A DNA stretch of 8,771 nucleotides from assembly GCA_002320485.1 (NCBI GenBank), contig DCKW01000103.1, positions 1 through 8,771 on the forward strand, read 5' to 3'. The notes under the pieces were generated by a model. That model did no database searches. It was not told the origin of the DNA and saw only the letters and a program-made list of their open reading frames with translations. Below are positions 6,979 through 8,771 of the stretch, piece by piece. The number at the start of each line of letters is the position of its first letter. Within the stretch, counting starts at the first letter, position 1. A program made the translations under genes and the position numbers. The stretch is from Micavibrio sp. UBA1664 (lineage in GTDB: Bacteria > Pseudomonadota > Alphaproteobacteria > Micavibrionales > UBA1664).

Positions 6979-7053
6979 ATGAACCAAATTATTTATCTAG
7001 TAGGATTAATCGTGGTTGTTATGGCGATTCTATCATTTATCGGCCTGGCATAA
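6979..7053 (+). CDS. 24-residue hydrophobic membrane peptide
   Basis: This is a tiny gene too short for routine gene calling. The peptide begins MNQIIYLVGLIVVVMAILSF and ends after four more residues (IGLA) at TAA 7051-7053. Almost all of it is one membrane helix with no charged residue. GGAGG (6966-6970) sits eight bases before the ATG, a very strong ribosome binding site, and the next gene starts 15 bases after the stop with its own strong site. That arrangement is hard to explain unless the peptide is translated. I have the impression that similar single-helix peptides occur elsewhere in alphaproteobacteria, but I know no function. It could be an accessory subunit or regulator of the membrane protein encoded next to it. 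Confidence 0.78.
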   Translation: MNQIIYLVGLIVVVMAILSFIGLA

Positions 7054-7068
7054 GAAGGAGGCATAAAA

Positions 7069-7641
7069 ATGGTAGAAACAAAACTTCAAACCAATGGTGG
7101 TTCCGACGTCGGTGCCGTCATTATAGGGGCCTTGATCGCCGTGGCGATTACTGCCGTTTTCGCGCAATTTGCTGCCGGTATCGGTTACGGGTTGGATAGC
7201 CCTCTCAGAACTGAAGGTGTCGTTGCAACAATCGGCGTGATTGCCGCAGGCGTATGGCTTTTATTTACGCAAGTGGTTTCATCCCTTGCCGGCGGATATG
7301 TAGCCGGACGCTTAAGAACCCACAATCTTGCCACCGATACACACGAAGTTGAAGTTCGTGACGGTATCCACGGTTTGGCAACATGGGCCTTGGCATCGGT
7401 TCTGGTTATCGTAGGCGCAGCAGTGGTTGCAGCCTTTGGTTCCGCCTTCGCAGTAACAGATGAAGTCAGCGCTTCAGCGCAAACTGTAACGGATGCAGAA
7501 GCAAATGCAGCGATTATCTTTGGCTTTGCCAATGCCGCAACATCATTGTTGGCCGCTGTTATTTCATGGTGGGCCGCCGTTAAAGGTGGAGATCATAGAG
7601 ACAATCTGACCGATTTCCGTGATCGCTGGTCATTGCGTTAA
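7069..7641 (+). CDS. Four-helix membrane protein of unknown function
   Basis: This is a 190-residue integral membrane protein with no enzymatic motif. Predicted membrane segments are roughly residues 14-38, 50-80 (one or two segments), 101-127 and 147-170, rich in Ala, Gly and Val. Two glycine patterns stand out: SSLAGGYVAGRLR (71-83) and RDGIHGLATWALAS (97-110). They recur in a family of alphaproteobacterial membrane proteins, some annotated 'PhnA-like' without functional support. The C-terminus GGDHRDNLTDFRDRWSLR is polar and probably cytoplasmic. AAGGAGG (7055-7061) lies seven bases before the ATG. The gene is the second in an operon with the 24-residue peptide, probably under the EcfG-like promoter, so a role in stress adaptation of the membrane is an inference. 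The coding region is certain; the function is unknown. Confidence 0.88.
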   Translation: MVETKLQTNGGSDVGAVIIGALIAVAITAVFAQFAAGIGYGLDSPLRTEGVVATIGVIAAGVWLLFTQVVSSLAGGYVAGRLRTHNLATDTHEVEVRDGIHGLATWALASVLVIVGAAVVAAFGSAFAVTDEVSASAQTVTDAEANAAIIFGFANAATSLLAAVISWWAAVKGGDHRDNLTDFRDRWSLR

Positions 7642-7661
7642 ACTGCAATTTTTATATAAAT

Positions 7662-7689
7662 AAAAAAAGCCCTTTAAAGGGCTTTTTTT
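7662..7689. terminator. Perfect 28-bp palindromic bidirectional terminator
   Basis: AAAAAAAGCCCTTT (7662-7675) is followed directly by its exact reverse complement AAAGGGCTTTTTTT (7676-7689). In RNA the stem would be AAAGCCC/GGGCTTT with a small loop and a U-run in either direction. It separates the membrane protein gene from the convergent AAA+ gene and should end both transcripts. Confidence 0.93.
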
Positions 7690-7702
7690 AATGCGCTGAT
7701 GA

Positions 7703-8650
7703 TTATTGCGCGAAAATATTTTCACCGCTTGCGGCCCGCACTTGAGCCGCTTCCTGTAAAATTTGTCGCTCACGGTTTTCCAAAAGTGCATCGGGATGGA
7801 CAGATATTTCCGTGGCCATAAAATGAAGGATCGCATCGACTGATAATTCGCCGCCGATACCATGTTCCATAACATGCAGCGCGCAAGCCCCGTCCATCAC
7901 AATAATTGATTTATCTGGCTGATTTCGTTTTTTCATATGATCATCCGTCAGGCGGCAAATCATTTTTGTCAGGTCACTCGGGATTTTAATTTGATGGTGT
8001 TTTTCGTATCCGCCCTTGATCGCCTCCAAAATTGTAAAGGTTTCGTCAACGGTCGGAACACTCAGGAATATTTTCTGGAAACGGCGGTCCATGGCCGGAT
8101 CGATTTCAAAATAAATCCTGAACTCGTCACGGGTGGTTGCGCCAATTACATGCAAATCACCCACAGTCAGATAGGGTTTCATAACTTCTGACAGACCTGC
8201 ATATGCCGATCCGGTGCAGGTCGGCATAATTGTGTGAATTTCATCAATAAACAAGATAAATTTCGGATAGGCGGGGTCGTGATAGCGTTCGGCAATCCCC
8301 TTGACCAGAGGCATGAACCGTTCCTGAAATTCGGCCGAACTGTTTGTCCCTGCCGCCATAGACGGCAAATCAACCTCGATTACTCGTGCACCCTTTAAAT
8401 AATCGGGAACATCATTAGCGGCAATCTTTTGCGCCAGCCCGATACATAATGCGGTTTTACCCACACCAGCAGGTGCCAGATACATCACGTTTTTTCGGCC
8501 TTTTTGTAAAAGGATCAGCATAGAATTGATAATTTCCTTATCACGGCCTGTGATCGGGTCAAACCGCCCTTGTTTTGCCAAATAGGTTAGATCGCGGCAA
8601 TATTTGTGAATGCATTCTTCAAGGAAATCGTCGGTAACTTTTTTACGCAT
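7703..8650 (-). CDS. Standalone ClpA/ClpB D1-like AAA+ ATPase
   Basis: The 315-residue product aligns by eye only to the first ATPase ring of Clp/Hsp100 proteins. After a short leader comes LTYLAKQGRFDPITGRDKEI (21-40), the usual entry to D1. Walker A is APAGVGKT (59-66; Gly to Ala at the first position), Walker B is FILFIDEIH (131-139) with D136/E137, sensor 1 is in GATT (170-173), and the arginine finger is in MDRRFQKI (187-194). The small lid domain (about 200-285) keeps ILEAIKGGYEKHH and the 'PDKSI' element. The Clp N-domain, middle domain, second ring and any ClpP-binding loop are absent. Where D1 pore loops have 'KYRG', this protein has GTNSSAEFQER (101-111) without an aromatic residue. 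ATG 8650 is preferred over TTG 8671; an AGGA lies 13 bases upstream. ATP hydrolysis is expected; its substrate or partner is unknown. Confidence 0.85.
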   Translation of the reverse strand: MRKKVTDDFLEECIHKYCRDLTYLAKQGRFDPITGRDKEIINSMLILLQKGRKNVMYLAPAGVGKTALCIGLAQKIAANDVPDYLKGARVIEVDLPSMAAGTNSSAEFQERFMPLVKGIAERYHDPAYPKFILFIDEIHTIMPTCTGSAYAGLSEVMKPYLTVGDLHVIGATTRDEFRIYFEIDPAMDRRFQKIFLSVPTVDETFTILEAIKGGYEKHHQIKIPSDLTKMICRLTDDHMKKRNQPDKSIIVMDGACALHVMEHGIGGELSVDAILHFMATEISVHPDALLENRERQILQEAAQVRAASGENIFAQ

Positions 8651-8771
8651 AAAATAATATCTATCCTGCAAAAATTAAAAAATATTTGACAATCAGTATA
8701 AACCAAGTCTTAAAATAATAAAAAAACAAATATTATAAATTTTAAGACATTATATTTTAACAGGGAGATAT
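8651..8771. promoter_or_regulatory. Divergent promoter region with inverted repeat, leading to a gene beyond the right edge
   Basis: This is a strongly AT-rich gap. On the plus strand there is TTGACA (8686-8691), a perfect -35 hexamer, followed 19 bases later by TAAAAT (8711-8716), a near -10 at long spacing. AGGGAG (8762-8767) at the very end resembles a ribosome binding site, which suggests a plus-strand gene starting just outside the window. On the minus strand TATACT (8700-8695) could be a -10 for the AAA+ gene. GTCTTAAAAT (8707-8716) and ATTTTAAGAC (8739-8748) form a 10-bp inverted repeat with a 22-base spacer, and its left arm overlaps the putative plus-strand -10. Confidence 0.45.

Noticed and set aside
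6948..7199. An 83-codon plus-strand frame starting just before the small peptide
   Set aside because: It overlaps both the peptide gene and the membrane protein gene in another frame, has no ribosome binding site of its own, and has a basic, low-complexity product.
7185..7532. A 115-codon minus-strand frame antisense to the membrane protein gene
   Set aside because: The Thr/Ala-rich product is what the reverse complement of an Ala/Val/Gly-rich membrane protein gives. There is no ribosome binding site or family pattern.
8651..8671. TTG start at 8671 for the AAA+ gene
   Set aside because: It needs a rarer start codon and has no Shine-Dalgarno sequence upstream, while the ATG at 8650 has an AGGA, although at long spacing.

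Overview
The window looks like a chromosomal segment of an alphaproteobacterium of moderate GC content with AT-rich intergenic gaps. The main reason is the block hemC - hemD - Mic60/mitofilin-like gene with tsaD-gpsA divergent from it. This neighbourhood is known from many alphaproteobacteria, and bacterial Mic60 is essentially an alphaproteobacterial protein. A near-consensus EcfG (general stress response) promoter around 6906-6930 points the same way. I cannot name the genus. I see no insertion sequences, CRISPR, tRNA or rRNA, and no gene-free stretch longer than about 160 bases.

Layout. Positions 2-2437, minus strand: tsaD (tRNA t6A synthesis), gpsA (glycerol-3-phosphate for phospholipids) and a DUF421/YetF-type membrane protein cut by the left edge, probably one transcript. 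Positions 2438-2523: a short divergent promoter gap. Positions 2524-5636, plus strand: hemC, hemD and a Mic60-like envelope protein, all overlapping and probably translationally coupled. A HAD-family phosphatase gene (5698-6378) follows after a perfect inverted repeat that covers its ribosome binding site, and a bidirectional terminator closes the block. Positions 6452-7641: a divergent stress-type cassette made of a PRC-barrel protein on the minus strand and, on the plus strand, a 24-residue hydrophobic peptide and a four-helix membrane protein. The gap between them carries EcfG-like promoter motifs facing both ways. A perfect 28-bp palindromic terminator ends the cassette. Positions 7703-8650, minus strand: a standalone AAA+ ATPase resembling only the first ATPase ring of ClpA/ClpB. 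Its upstream gap (8651-8771) holds an inverted repeat and probably the promoter and ribosome binding site of a divergent gene beyond the right edge.

The left half is housekeeping: two haem-pathway enzymes coupled to an envelope-architecture protein, next to tRNA modification and lipid precursor genes. The right half looks accessory and stress-related. The least ordinary items are the DNA-binding-type helix-turn-helix domain fused to the N-terminus of the Mic60-like protein, the Clp D1-like ATPase that lacks the usual pore-loop tyrosine, the RBS-covering hairpin in front of the HAD gene, and the small-peptide stress cassette.
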